64,000 bases of DNA from a virus. Each line of letters starts with the position of its first letter. The stretch's first letter is position 1. The notes beneath the pieces were generated by a model. That model ran no database searches, was not told the DNA's origin, and saw nothing but the letters and a program-made list of their open reading frames with translations. Shown in pieces: positions 57,295-64,000 of the stretch. The position numbers and the translations under genes are program-made. The stretch spans positions 1-64,000 of the IMG/VR virus record IMGVR_UViG_3300027771_000011. One strand, given 5' to 3'.

Positions 57295-57314
57295 TTTAAT
57301 CTAGGAGTTACACT

Positions 57315-57536
57315 ATGAATAAAAATACACCCTTACGGAACATACGAACACTGAAAGGCTACAGCCTTCAGCATGTGTGCTCACATGTACATATGGATAA
57401 CGGGCATTTATCACGCATTGAGCGTGGAGAAAAAACTTCCACTGAAGTAGCTGAGAAACTTAGTGTCTTTTTTAAGAATGAAATATCTGAGATCGAGATT
57501 CTTTATCCAGAACGCTACATTACTAATGAAGAGTAG
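57315..57536 (+). CDS. Cro-like helix-turn-helix regulator
   Basis: A 73-residue protein almost entirely made of an HTH_3-type domain (LRNIRTLKGYSLQHVCSH, then DNGHLSRIERGEKTSTEVAE). It is the first gene of the rightward operon, with CTAGGAG before its ATG, opposite the leftward repressor. This is the place of Cro in lambdoid phages. It probably competes for the TTTCG operators. The next gene starts eight bases downstream. Confidence 0.78.
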   Translation: MNKNTPLRNIRTLKGYSLQHVCSHVHMDNGHLSRIERGEKTSTEVAEKLSVFFKNEISEIEILYPERYITNEE

Positions 57537-57543
57537 GGGATCC

Positions 57544-58260
57544 ATGATGATGACATTAAAACAATGGCGTCATGGGATTGTTAATTCAGATCTCCAAGCC
57601 AGCACTCGTCTTGTACTTCACACCCTATCGCATTACATGGACTCAGCAACTTGCGTTTGTAATATTTCCCGTTCCAAGTTAATAGAATCCACATCACTGT
57701 CTCGCACTAGCGTACTGGCACATCTTAATCTTGCAGAAAAAACAGGTTGGATAATTAGAACTAAACCAATAGTAGGATCATGGGGTGGAAACAATTACTC
57801 CGCAAAGATTCCTGACGAAACTTACGATGAGCCTGTTAAGGCAGTGGTTAAAGCAGAACCTGTACAAGTAGTTGAACATGTAATTGATCCTCCACATGGA
57901 TCTGTTATCTCAAAGCGTGTGTCTAACACTTGGAAGTGGGGGACGGCAGCTGATCTTAAAGTGGCTGAGTACATATACGGATGTCTCAAGAGGATCGACA
58001 ACCGAGCAAAGCAACCTAACATGGTCATGTGGGCTAACGATGTACGACTCATGCGAGTCCATGATGAACGAACCCCTCGTGAAATTTGTGAAGTATTTAA
58101 GTGGGCCAACGAAGATTCATTCTGGCAATCAAATATTTTAAGTCCATCAAAACTAAGAGAAAAATATACTGCTTTGCACACAAAAATGAATGCAGAAGCA
58201 CCGATTGCATCAGGTAGATTGCGCAAAACAAAAGGGAATATAACAGGAGTTGTTCTATGA
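57544..58260 (+). CDS. O-like replication initiation protein
   Basis: The 238-residue protein has an N-terminal winged helix-turn-helix (LVLHTLSHYMDS, then SRSKLIESTSLSRTSVLAHL, about 20-75), a linker with Glu/Val/Pro, and a C-terminal helical domain ending FWQSNILSPSKLREKYTAL, the signature of lambda-O-like and helicase-loader proteins. ATG 57544 follows an AGGGG site; earlier in-frame starts lie in the Cro-like gene. It overlaps the primase-helicase gene by four bases. It likely opens the origin and loads that helicase. Confidence 0.75.
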   Translation: MMMTLKQWRHGIVNSDLQASTRLVLHTLSHYMDSATCVCNISRSKLIESTSLSRTSVLAHLNLAEKTGWIIRTKPIVGSWGGNNYSAKIPDETYDEPVKAVVKAEPVQVVEHVIDPPHGSVISKRVSNTWKWGTAADLKVAEYIYGCLKRIDNRAKQPNMVMWANDVRLMRVHDERTPREICEVFKWANEDSFWQSNILSPSKLREKYTALHTKMNAEAPIASGRLRKTKGNITGVVL

Positions 58261-60008
58261 GCACATATGCAGATCATGGAATTGACGTTCCAAATAATCA
58301 ATCGGGTGAAGTGAAAGCATTCTGCCCTAGCTGCCGCCACCTGCGAAGCAATAAGAATAAGCATCATAAACCTTTGAACGTGAACTTAGATAAGCAAACG
58401 TGGTACTGCCACAACTGTGGTGAAGCAGGTGGCCTAGGTGGTGATCAGAAGCCTGACTACATTGATCGTCCTAAAGTTTATGTGCCGCCTGTGCCGATAC
58501 CTAGATCTGATTTGCCAGATAAGGTTGTTGCATGGTTCAAGGAAGATCGAGGTATATCGGAAGCTGTACTCATAAGAAATAAGATAGCGTATGAAAATTC
58601 ATGGATGCCTCAGCTTAGTGCAGAGACAGGGACGATTCAGTTCCCATATTTCCGTGACGGTAAGCTGGTCAATATTAAATATCGTGACGGACGCAAGAAC
58701 TTCAAAATGAATAAAGGCTCTGAGCGAATACTGTACGGGCTTGATGATCTAGATAAATCCATCACGATTATAGTTGAAGGTGAGATGGACAAGCTATCCC
58801 TTGAGGAGGCTGGCTATCCAAACTGTATCTCTGTACCTGATGGGGCACCTTCTATTGAATCCAAATCATATTCATCTAAGTTTGATTTCTTGGGCGACCC
58901 TAGGTTAGACGATGTAAAGAGATTCGTCATTGCCGTTGACACTGATGCACCGGGAAAGAGGCTTGAAGATGAACTCAGTAGGCGTCTGGGTGTAGAGCGG
59001 TGTGCCCGAGTGATCTGGCCCGAGGACTGTAAGGATGCCAATGAAACTTTAAAGATGTACGGGGCACAGGAGATTACAAGATCTATAAAAGCGGCTCTTG
59101 ACTACCCTGTTGCGGGTATCTTTGAGGTATCAGATGTTGTTGACCAGCTCGATTATATATATGAGTCAGGTTATGAGTTAGGTATTAGCACAGGTTGGAA
59201 AGATGTTGATCAGTTTTACACAGTTCGTCAAGGCGAGTGGACTCTAGTGACAGGCATACCGTCACACGGAAAGTCTAATTTCCTAGACGCCATGTTAGTG
59301 AGGCTAGCCAAGCAGCATCAATGGAGATTTTGTATCTGCTCACCTGAAAATCAGCCTGTCGCTAGACATATGGCTGGCTTGCTCGAAAAGAAATCAGGCA
59401 AGTCTATTGTTAATGGGCATCCTTTACGCATGAGCAAGCAAGAATACACTGATGCAAAGTCTTGGGTTGATGATCATTTTTCCTTCGTAATGCCTGAACA
59501 TCCAACGCTAGCTGAGGTTCTTAGGCTAATGAGAGTTCAAGTGAAGAGGCGTGGCGTACAAGGCATTGTAATAGACCCGTGGAACGAGATCGAACACTCA
59601 AGGACTGAAGGCATGAGTGAGACTGAGTACATCTCACACGCGCTTACAGAGCTTCGTACATTCGCCAGAAACAATCGGGTTCACCTTTGGATTGTTGCTC
59701 ACCCAACCAAGCTCCAGAAGGATAAGAATGGTGAGTACCCGATACCAACACCATACGATGTTGCAGGTGCAGCTCATTGGCGAAACAAAGCAGACAACTC
59801 AATCACTGTATGGCGAGATATAGCTGACTCGAGTACGCGTGTAACTCAGGTTCATGTACAGAAGGTTCGCTTCAAAGAGATCGGTAAGGTCGGCATGGCA
59901 GAGCTTGCGTACAACCACATCACTGGAGATTACTCTCAGTTGGATGACGCCAACATTGAGATTCCCTCAGTGTATTCAAGTAACTCACCTGTACCAGCAA
60001 CATTTTAA
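58257..60008 (+). CDS. T7-type bifunctional primase-helicase
   Basis: A 583-residue replication enzyme. An N-terminal zinc ribbon has Cys23, Cys26, Cys51 and Cys54 (FCPSCRH, then WYCHNCGE). The Toprim primase core has Glu174 in VEGEMD and the DTDAPGK metal motif (about 225). The C-terminal hexameric helicase has Walker A GIPSHGKS (333-340), a Walker B-like IVIDPWNEIEH and a VAGAAHWRNKADN motif. It is the usual size for phage gp4-like proteins and lacks no key residues. It overlaps both neighbours. Confidence 0.93.
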   Translation: MSTYADHGIDVPNNQSGEVKAFCPSCRHLRSNKNKHHKPLNVNLDKQTWYCHNCGEAGGLGGDQKPDYIDRPKVYVPPVPIPRSDLPDKVVAWFKEDRGISEAVLIRNKIAYENSWMPQLSAETGTIQFPYFRDGKLVNIKYRDGRKNFKMNKGSERILYGLDDLDKSITIIVEGEMDKLSLEEAGYPNCISVPDGAPSIESKSYSSKFDFLGDPRLDDVKRFVIAVDTDAPGKRLEDELSRRLGVERCARVIWPEDCKDANETLKMYGAQEITRSIKAALDYPVAGIFEVSDVVDQLDYIYESGYELGISTGWKDVDQFYTVRQGEWTLVTGIPSHGKSNFLDAMLVRLAKQHQWRFCICSPENQPVARHMAGLLEKKSGKSIVNGHPLRMSKQEYTDAKSWVDDHFSFVMPEHPTLAEVLRLMRVQVKRRGVQGIVIDPWNEIEHSRTEGMSETEYISHALTELRTFARNNRVHLWIVAHPTKLQKDKNGEYPIPTPYDVAGAAHWRNKADNSITVWRDIADSSTRVTQVHVQKVRFKEIGKVGMAELAYNHITGDYSQLDDANIEIPSVYSSNSPVPATF

Positions 60009-60025
60009 TGATGGAGATTTTCCGA

Positions 60026-60256
60026 ATGAATAAAAAAGTTTATCTAGCAGAAGAAGTCCGTTCTGATAACAGGGAGTTGATGCCCGAGTTTACTAAGGCT
60101 TATGACTCGCTCACTGAAGCGTTTGGTCAGATCAAAGTTATCTATGCTCAAGAGAATGATCGAGTGGTTGGGGTTGAGCCAGATGAGTCTGAGTACGTTA
60201 GCATTTTTGTTGAACCTAAACCCATAGGTGATTCATGGGGGCGCATAAAAAGATGA
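60026..60256 (+). CDS. Small replication-operon protein, unknown
   Basis: A 76-residue acidic protein starting at ATG 60026 with GGAG ten bases upstream (ATG 60008 is also in frame). It has YLAEEVRSDNRELMPEFTKA and a beta-rich end (YVSIFVEPKP). No domain is recognised. Position between helicase and nuclease genes suggests a DNA-metabolism accessory. Function unknown. Confidence 0.55.
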   Translation: MNKKVYLAEEVRSDNRELMPEFTKAYDSLTEAFGQIKVIYAQENDRVVGVEPDESEYVSIFVEPKPIGDSWGRIKR

Positions 60257-60302
60257 GACCTAAAGCTAACAAACATCCCCATACAATTATCAAGAGGACA
60301 GT

Positions 60303-60476
60303 ATGAATAATCATTACACAAAGTGGGGGAAGAACTGGGAAGAACGTAACAAAGAATCCCGTAAAGCCTACCGAGCTAAGTGGTACAAGGATAACCAGAC
60401 ACGAATCCGTGAGCAGCAAAAAGAATACCGATTCAAAAGAGACCTTTCCGAAGTGATGGGAGAATCAGATGAGTAA
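60303..60476 (+). CDS. 57-residue basic protein
   Basis: A very small Arg/Lys/Tyr-rich helical protein (MNNHYTKWGKNWEERNKESR, then WYKDNQTRIREQQKEYRF). Its start has GAGGA just before it, and its end overlaps the next start by eight bases. It resembles small DNA-binding adaptor peptides. Function unknown. Confidence 0.55.
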   Translation: MNNHYTKWGKNWEERNKESRKAYRAKWYKDNQTRIREQQKEYRFKRDLSEVMGESDE

Positions 60477-60876
60477 AATGTCCAGAGAGAAAGGTAAACG
60501 TGGTGAACGCGAAGTGGTTACCTTACTAAGGGATCTACTAGGAGATGGTTATGTGTTCAAACGAAACCTTCTCGATCAATGCCATGACGGGGGGATGGAC
60601 ATATTGGGCCTCCCTGATTGGGCGATTGAGGTAAAGAATTATAAAGAAGCTACACCATCTCTGATCCGAGGTTGGTGGGATCAGACTGTTGACGAAGCGA
60701 TCAAAGCATCACGCCACCCAGTGCTTTTTTGGAAGCAAGCTAGGCGACCTTGGATGGTTGTCGTGGCAGGTAGCCACCTGATCGGCCAACAGCAGACGAC
60801 ATGGGAGAACACATACGAATACACCATCACCATGAGTCCAGAAATGTTTTGCACGTTAGTCAGGGAAAAAATGTAA
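60469..60876 (+). CDS. Holliday junction resolvase-like PD-(D/E)XK nuclease
   Basis: The 135-residue protein has the archaeal-Hjc-like phage resolvase pattern: GKRGEREVVTLL (Glu14), GGMDILGLPDW (Asp44), and AIEVKNYKE (Glu54-x-Lys56). It probably cuts branched DNA during replication or before packaging. Placement between primase-helicase and NinB fits. It overlaps the following start by one base. No domain is missing. A general-purpose endonuclease is the alternative. Confidence 0.78.
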   Translation: MSKMSREKGKRGEREVVTLLRDLLGDGYVFKRNLLDQCHDGGMDILGLPDWAIEVKNYKEATPSLIRGWWDQTVDEAIKASRHPVLFWKQARRPWMVVVAGSHLIGQQQTTWENTYEYTITMSPEMFCTLVREKM

Positions 60877-61289
60877 TGAAGCGTGACTTTATCCTGCGTA
60901 CTAAATCAGTTGTCTCATCTGCCCTAGACTATATCAATGGGCTTGAACTCAATGAGGACAAACCTTTGTGGCAAATAACCATTCAACCTTTTAAGAAAGC
61001 TAGATCAAACAAACAGAACCGACTCTACTGGGATTGGATGACGCTTGTGGCTGCTGAAACAGGGTACACAAAACTTGAATCGCATGAAGCGTTCAGAGAT
61101 AAGTTCAAGGACGCATACGGATTGGAGACTACAGGATCTATAGGTGGACACGAATTCACCATTAGAGTTAGCACCAAAACATTAGAGCCAGCAGTGTTTG
61201 CTCAGTACATGTTGGACGTTGAGCGGTTCTGCATAGACACCCTTAATTTATATTTACCTCACCCAGAGGATCAACGACATGAGCGTTAA
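60876..61289 (+). CDS. ninB: NinB-like recombination mediator
   Basis: A 137-residue protein matching NinB/Orf: LWQITIQPFKKARSNKQNRL followed by YWDWMTLVAAETG, and a C-terminal helical part. In lambda, Orf (NinB) assists recombination by loading proteins on SSB-coated DNA. The start is ATG 60876, overlapping the previous stop. Position in the nin-like region before Q also fits. Secure by motif and context. Confidence 0.85.
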   Translation: MKRDFILRTKSVVSSALDYINGLELNEDKPLWQITIQPFKKARSNKQNRLYWDWMTLVAAETGYTKLESHEAFRDKFKDAYGLETTGSIGGHEFTIRVSTKTLEPAVFAQYMLDVERFCIDTLNLYLPHPEDQRHER

Positions 61290-61593
61290 ATCTAATGCAC
61301 TACGCCAATCAGCTAGAGATCAAGCCTGTACATTTCAGATCCCTAAGATCTGCAACCACAACAAAGAGACTACTGTACTGGCTCACATACAAACAGAGGG
61401 TGGAATAATGGGAGGCAAGGCTGATGATTTCTCTGCTGCATTCGCATGCTTCGCTTGTCATGTTCACTTAGACCAACACAGGATGACCTATGAAGATGAG
61501 TTGTTCTTTACTCGCAGGGCATTGGTAAGAACTATTTCTTATTGGGTTAATAATGGTTTGATCAAAGTTAAGGGGAACACGAATGACCGATAA
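61279..61593 (+). CDS. YbcO-like HNH-type nuclease (DUF1364)
   Basis: The 104-residue protein has the DUF1364/YbcO pattern: LRQSARDQACTFQIPKICN, NKETTVLAHIQTEGG, and ACFACHVHLDQH with the two Cys and the His. E. coli YbcO, from a defective prophage, is a predicted HNH-like nuclease. It lies in the nin-like region between ninB and the Q-like gene and overlaps both by about ten bases. Catalytic residues appear present. Confidence 0.8.
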   Translation: MSVKSNALRQSARDQACTFQIPKICNHNKETTVLAHIQTEGGIMGGKADDFSAAFACFACHVHLDQHRMTYEDELFFTRRALVRTISYWVNNGLIKVKGNTNDR

Positions 61594-62029
61594 AGAAGTC
61601 GATGCACTCTTGCATCATTGGGCTGAGTGGGTAGCTAGAGATAAGGATGCTGGTCTTGGCTTCCCCTCAAAAACTATACTGGGTCGATTATCTGATGGAG
61701 ATATTAGCTCAGCCAGTAGCTTTAAATCATCGACACCACCTCTAAAGAAGAGAGACTTTAGGGCAGAAGCTGTTAACAAATCTGTCATTAAGTTATCTAA
61801 GATTGATGACACCTTGAGTGAGGCTATCACGCTACATTACTGCCAGCAGGGTAGTGCTGAAAAGAAATGCAAGGTGCTTGGAGTCAGCAGAAGAAATTAC
61901 TTCACGATGCTTGACCGAGCAAGGACATGGCTGTCTGGATTCCTCACCGCCATTGCTGAAAAAACAATCAATCCAAGTATCAAGTACAGACTTGATGAAG
62001 ATCGTGGGGTAGGGCGTCCTATCACTTAG
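61583..62029 (+). CDS. Q-like late antiterminator
   Basis: The 148-residue protein has the layout of lambdoid Q-type or sigma-region-4-like late regulators: a start LLHHWAEWVARDKDAGLGFP, a central variable linker, and a C-terminal helix-turn-helix (LSEAITLHYCQQGSAEKKC, then LGVSRRNYFTMLDRARTWL). It is the last gene of the rightward early operon, the expected place of Q. Its target would be the promoter and leader at 597-801. The family was named from the motif and position. Confidence 0.72.
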   Translation: MTDKEVDALLHHWAEWVARDKDAGLGFPSKTILGRLSDGDISSASSFKSSTPPLKKRDFRAEAVNKSVIKLSKIDDTLSEAITLHYCQQGSAEKKCKVLGVSRRNYFTMLDRARTWLSGFLTAIAEKTINPSIKYRLDEDRGVGRPIT

Positions 62030-62030
62030 G

Positions 62031-62252
62031 CTACGCAATCTCTACGAACTCTGAGTCTGTCTCTATCCAGACCTTAGCGCCACAGCTGAGAGGCTTATCA
62101 GGGCTATACACTAGACGGGATGGCCCATTGATAATAACCTCATGGGCATACCGGTTTTCCTTATACGTTTTAACAGTAATGACTGGATCATTATCACCTG
62201 TCTTCCCATTGGATTTAATGATGTGTTGATTGATATGTATCTTAGTCTTCAT
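62031..62252 (-). CDS. Small conserved-type protein, unknown
   Basis: A 73-residue beta-rich protein (KIHINQHIIKSNGKTGDN, then PDKPLSCGAKVWIETDSEF) that resembles small phage proteins of unknown function. It lies convergent with the Q-like gene, one base beyond its stop. It overlaps the upstream gene by four bases. The leftward block 62031-64000 is therefore a separate operon. Confidence 0.55.
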   Translation of the reverse strand: MKTKIHINQHIIKSNGKTGDNDPVITVKTYKENRYAHEVIINGPSRLVYSPDKPLSCGAKVWIETDSEFVEIA

Positions 62253-62512
62253 GGATTTACCTCTACTAATTTAAAAAATTTATCCGTACTTAAATCTACA
62301 TCAGCGAATGCAATCCTATAGCTTTCATGTCTATAATCTAAACCATCAGCCAGAAAGTAATCGTTATAACCTTTGGCGTAGGCATCTATACGATCTACTG
62401 CGTTTATGTCGTCACTATAAACAACTAGCATTGGTTCGCCATCCTGTAAATACATGTATGACTCCTTAGCAAGAGACCATACTAAGTGTTCATGAAATGT
62501 CATTACTTTCAT
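62249..62512 (-). CDS. Small protein, unknown
   Basis: An 87-residue protein (MKVMTFHEHLVWSLAKESYM, YAKGYNDYFLADGLDYRHES) with acidic character and no recognised domain or membrane segment. It is coupled by four-base overlaps to both neighbours. It is probably part of the same functional unit as the large unknown gene and the VWA gene upstream. Confidence 0.5.
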   Translation of the reverse strand: MKVMTFHEHLVWSLAKESYMYLQDGEPMLVVYSDDINAVDRIDAYAKGYNDYFLADGLDYRHESYRIAFADVDLSTDKFFKLVEVNP

Positions 62513-63498
62513 GCTGCTTCCTCCACGTTAAGTTCGTTAGCCATGAGAACCTGAAATCTAAAGTCGGTTATGGCATCCATTACGCTACCGCTATGATTAC
62601 TTATATAGTCTGTTATCTTCCTGTAAAGGTAATAAGGTATTGGCTTTCCTGCTATCTCATTAATGCGTGTCATTGCAGTAGTCATATAGCGTTCCTGAAG
62701 CTTGTCATTAACTGCTGTTGAGATCCTTAACTCAGATGACGCATTCTTTTTATAAGCAAGGGCTATGTCTTCAAACAGAAATATAAATCCTGACTCATTG
62801 TTATAGTAGGGGAAGTCGTTAGAGGGTTTGATCCACTTAGCTTTGAATACTTTTAAGCCATGTTGGTTGGTGCTTAATAGTTCTGCATACAAGATAATTT
62901 TAGTTTCGATCCTTATAATATTCGAGATGTCTTCTAGCTTTAGGAGTCCATCCATATGGATTAGCTGGCCGTTGAACCCTCCACATTCCAGCTCGAACTT
63001 AGACGAACCAACATTACTGCTAAGATCTTTCCATGCGTCCTTATGATCGTTCCTGCTACCAAAAGACATAGACCATTGTTCTTTTCTTATAGCTAACAAC
63101 TTTTGTCTTGGCGTAATAGAACCATCATATCTATCTTTGTTATAAGAAATTTTGTCGGCCCTTGATTTACGTTCTCTATGTATTCTAGAGCAATGATTTA
63201 CATGGGTGCTTAGAAAATCATGAAGTCCATTCTCGTCAAGGAAACTAAACATATTATGCTGAGCCGCTTGTTCAATGATTTCTTTAGACCAGCTACGCCC
63301 ACCCCGATAACTGAACTTTTCTTCAGATTTACGTTTAGTTATTAAGTTAGCTATACGTTTTAGTTCAGGGGTGAACAACTTGAAACCAGCACTCCTATTT
63401 ATAATGTATTCATTTATTCCAAGAGACAGGTCATTAATAATTTCCCGTCTTCTTGAGATCAATACACGATCTCTTTCTTCTCTTAGGTTCTTATCCAT
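62509..63498 (-). CDS. Large accessory protein, unknown
   Basis: A 329-residue, mostly helical protein that I do not recognise. It begins MDKNLREERDRVLISRRREI, has a Lys/Arg-rich middle (HCSRIHRERKSRADKISYN) and polar helices at the end. It has AGGAGG before its start. It lies between a small gene and the VWA gene with a nine-base gap, so they are probably co-transcribed. A substrate or partner of the VWA protein is one possibility. No catalytic motif is seen. Confidence 0.5.
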   Translation of the reverse strand: MDKNLREERDRVLISRRREIINDLSLGINEYIINRSAGFKLFTPELKRIANLITKRKSEEKFSYRGGRSWSKEIIEQAAQHNMFSFLDENGLHDFLSTHVNHCSRIHRERKSRADKISYNKDRYDGSITPRQKLLAIRKEQWSMSFGSRNDHKDAWKDLSSNVGSSKFELECGGFNGQLIHMDGLLKLEDISNIIRIETKIILYAELLSTNQHGLKVFKAKWIKPSNDFPYYNNESGFIFLFEDIALAYKKNASSELRISTAVNDKLQERYMTTAMTRINEIAGKPIPYYLYRKITDYISNHSGSVMDAITDFRFQVLMANELNVEEAA

Positions 63499-63507
63499 TA
63501 CATCCTC

Positions 63508-64000
63508 CTAGATGTTTATGTTAATCGTCTCACCCCAAGGGGCAACCTTCTCGTTGGTACACGCCCACAAGACAGGATAGTTAGGCTGTCTAGGCATATT
63601 GCAATAAAGATCAGTCAGATAAATTAAACAGGCTGGCTCAACACCTTCCTTCTGTACATGATCAGCTACCCAATCAAACGCTGGCTGGAAGTCTGTGCCA
63701 CCACCTCGAGGGAACTCCCACTTGAATGGAAGATCATCAGGTGTCTTAATGGACTGAACCTTTTGAACTTCCGTGTCACAGAACAAGATGTGAACACTGG
63801 TATTGAAGTTACTTAAGATGCTGTTGACCTCAGAACCAAGTCGAGTAGTCTCTTCAGGCGTAATTGATCCAGAGGTATCATTAACAATAATGATCTCACC
63901 TATCGTCTCGTTATGCAGGGAAGGGCAGTAGATGTCATCATGAATGAACCTACGATCAGGACGCCTCCAAGAGTATTCATCCTTAGCCCACTGAGTAACG
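63508..64000 (-). CDS. VWA metallopeptidase-like protein (DUF2201 type), cut by window edge
   Basis: The visible C-terminal 163 residues are read leftward to a stop at 63508; the start lies beyond base 64000. They carry WRRPDRRFI, then the MIDAS metal motif IVNDTSGSIT, VHILFCDTEV, FPRGGGTDFQPAFDWV and LIYLTDLYC, which together match the DUF2201 VWA-like domain. In bacteria such proteins pair with MoxR-type AAA ATPases and an N-terminal metallopeptidase-like half; that partner would lie past the window end. A phage copy suggests modulation of host proteins. Partial only. Confidence 0.78.
   Translation of the reverse strand, partial: VTQWAKDEYSWRRPDRRFIHDDIYCPSLHNETIGEIIIVNDTSGSITPEETTRLGSEVNSILSNFNTSVHILFCDTEVQKVQSIKTPDDLPFKWEFPRGGGTDFQPAFDWVADHVQKEGVEPACLIYLTDLYCNMPRQPNYPVLWACTNEKVAPWGETININI

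Noticed and set aside
1-64000. A prophage with flanking chromosome
   Set aside because: attP with int lies in the middle of the phage genes and no bacterial gene is seen.

Overview
The window is most of the genome of a temperate tailed phage, probably short-tailed (podovirus-like), of a marine-type gammaproteobacterium. Three things point to a free or circularised phage genome rather than a prophage next to chromosome. A phage attachment site lies in the interior at about 50.2 kb, beside the integrase, with phage genes on both sides. Late structural genes lie on one side of it and early genes on the other. No bacterial housekeeping gene is visible. The host guess rests on the attP core (3' half of a tRNA-Val-like gene), on AT-leaning base composition and on gene content; no host is named in the sequence.

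Layout: 1-801 is a gene-free control region with inverted repeats, three 22-bp tandem repeats, a strong promoter and a structured leader. 802-9.7 kb is the packaging and head block: TerS, TerL, portal, scaffold-like protein, major capsid protein and head-tail adaptors. 9.7-24.2 kb is a very long array of fibre or adhesin genes: Ser/Ala-rich, cupredoxin-like, collagen-like, Gly-rich, predicted seven-bladed propellers and an S74 self-cleaving chaperone. 24.2-26.2 kb is a lysis cassette with an M15 endolysin and holin-like membrane proteins, placed inside the tail region. 26.2-34.2 kb holds a tail tube/nozzle-type protein, a lambda-J-like fibre, a GNAT-like internal protein and ejection proteins. 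34.2-48.2 kb is one 4641-residue polyvalent PLxRFG-type protein. 48.2-50.0 kb is a set of very small basic genes, one region of which carries a repeat-flanked gene insertion.

The right part is arranged like lambda. attP is followed by leftward int, xis, small regulators, a SleB hydrolase, SSB, a YqaJ exonuclease and an Erf annealing protein, read from a clear promoter at about 55.97 kb. A compact immunity region (56.0-57.3 kb) has a leftward Cro/CI-type repressor and a rightward Cro-like gene, with related operator palindromes at both early promoters. The rightward replication operon (57.3-62.0 kb) has an O-like protein, a T7-type primase-helicase, a resolvase-like nuclease, NinB, a YbcO-like nuclease and a Q-like antiterminator. 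Q would act at the late promoter near 0.6 kb. 62.0-64.0 kb carries leftward genes of unknown role, ending with a VWA metallopeptidase-like (DUF2201-type) gene cut by the window edge.

The strongest leads for new biology are the giant ejected-type protein with helicase, ParB-like and three zincin-like motifs; the amicyanin-type copper motifs in fibre proteins; the modular adhesin array; the repeat-flanked gene insertion; and a shared operator set linking the attP and immunity regions.
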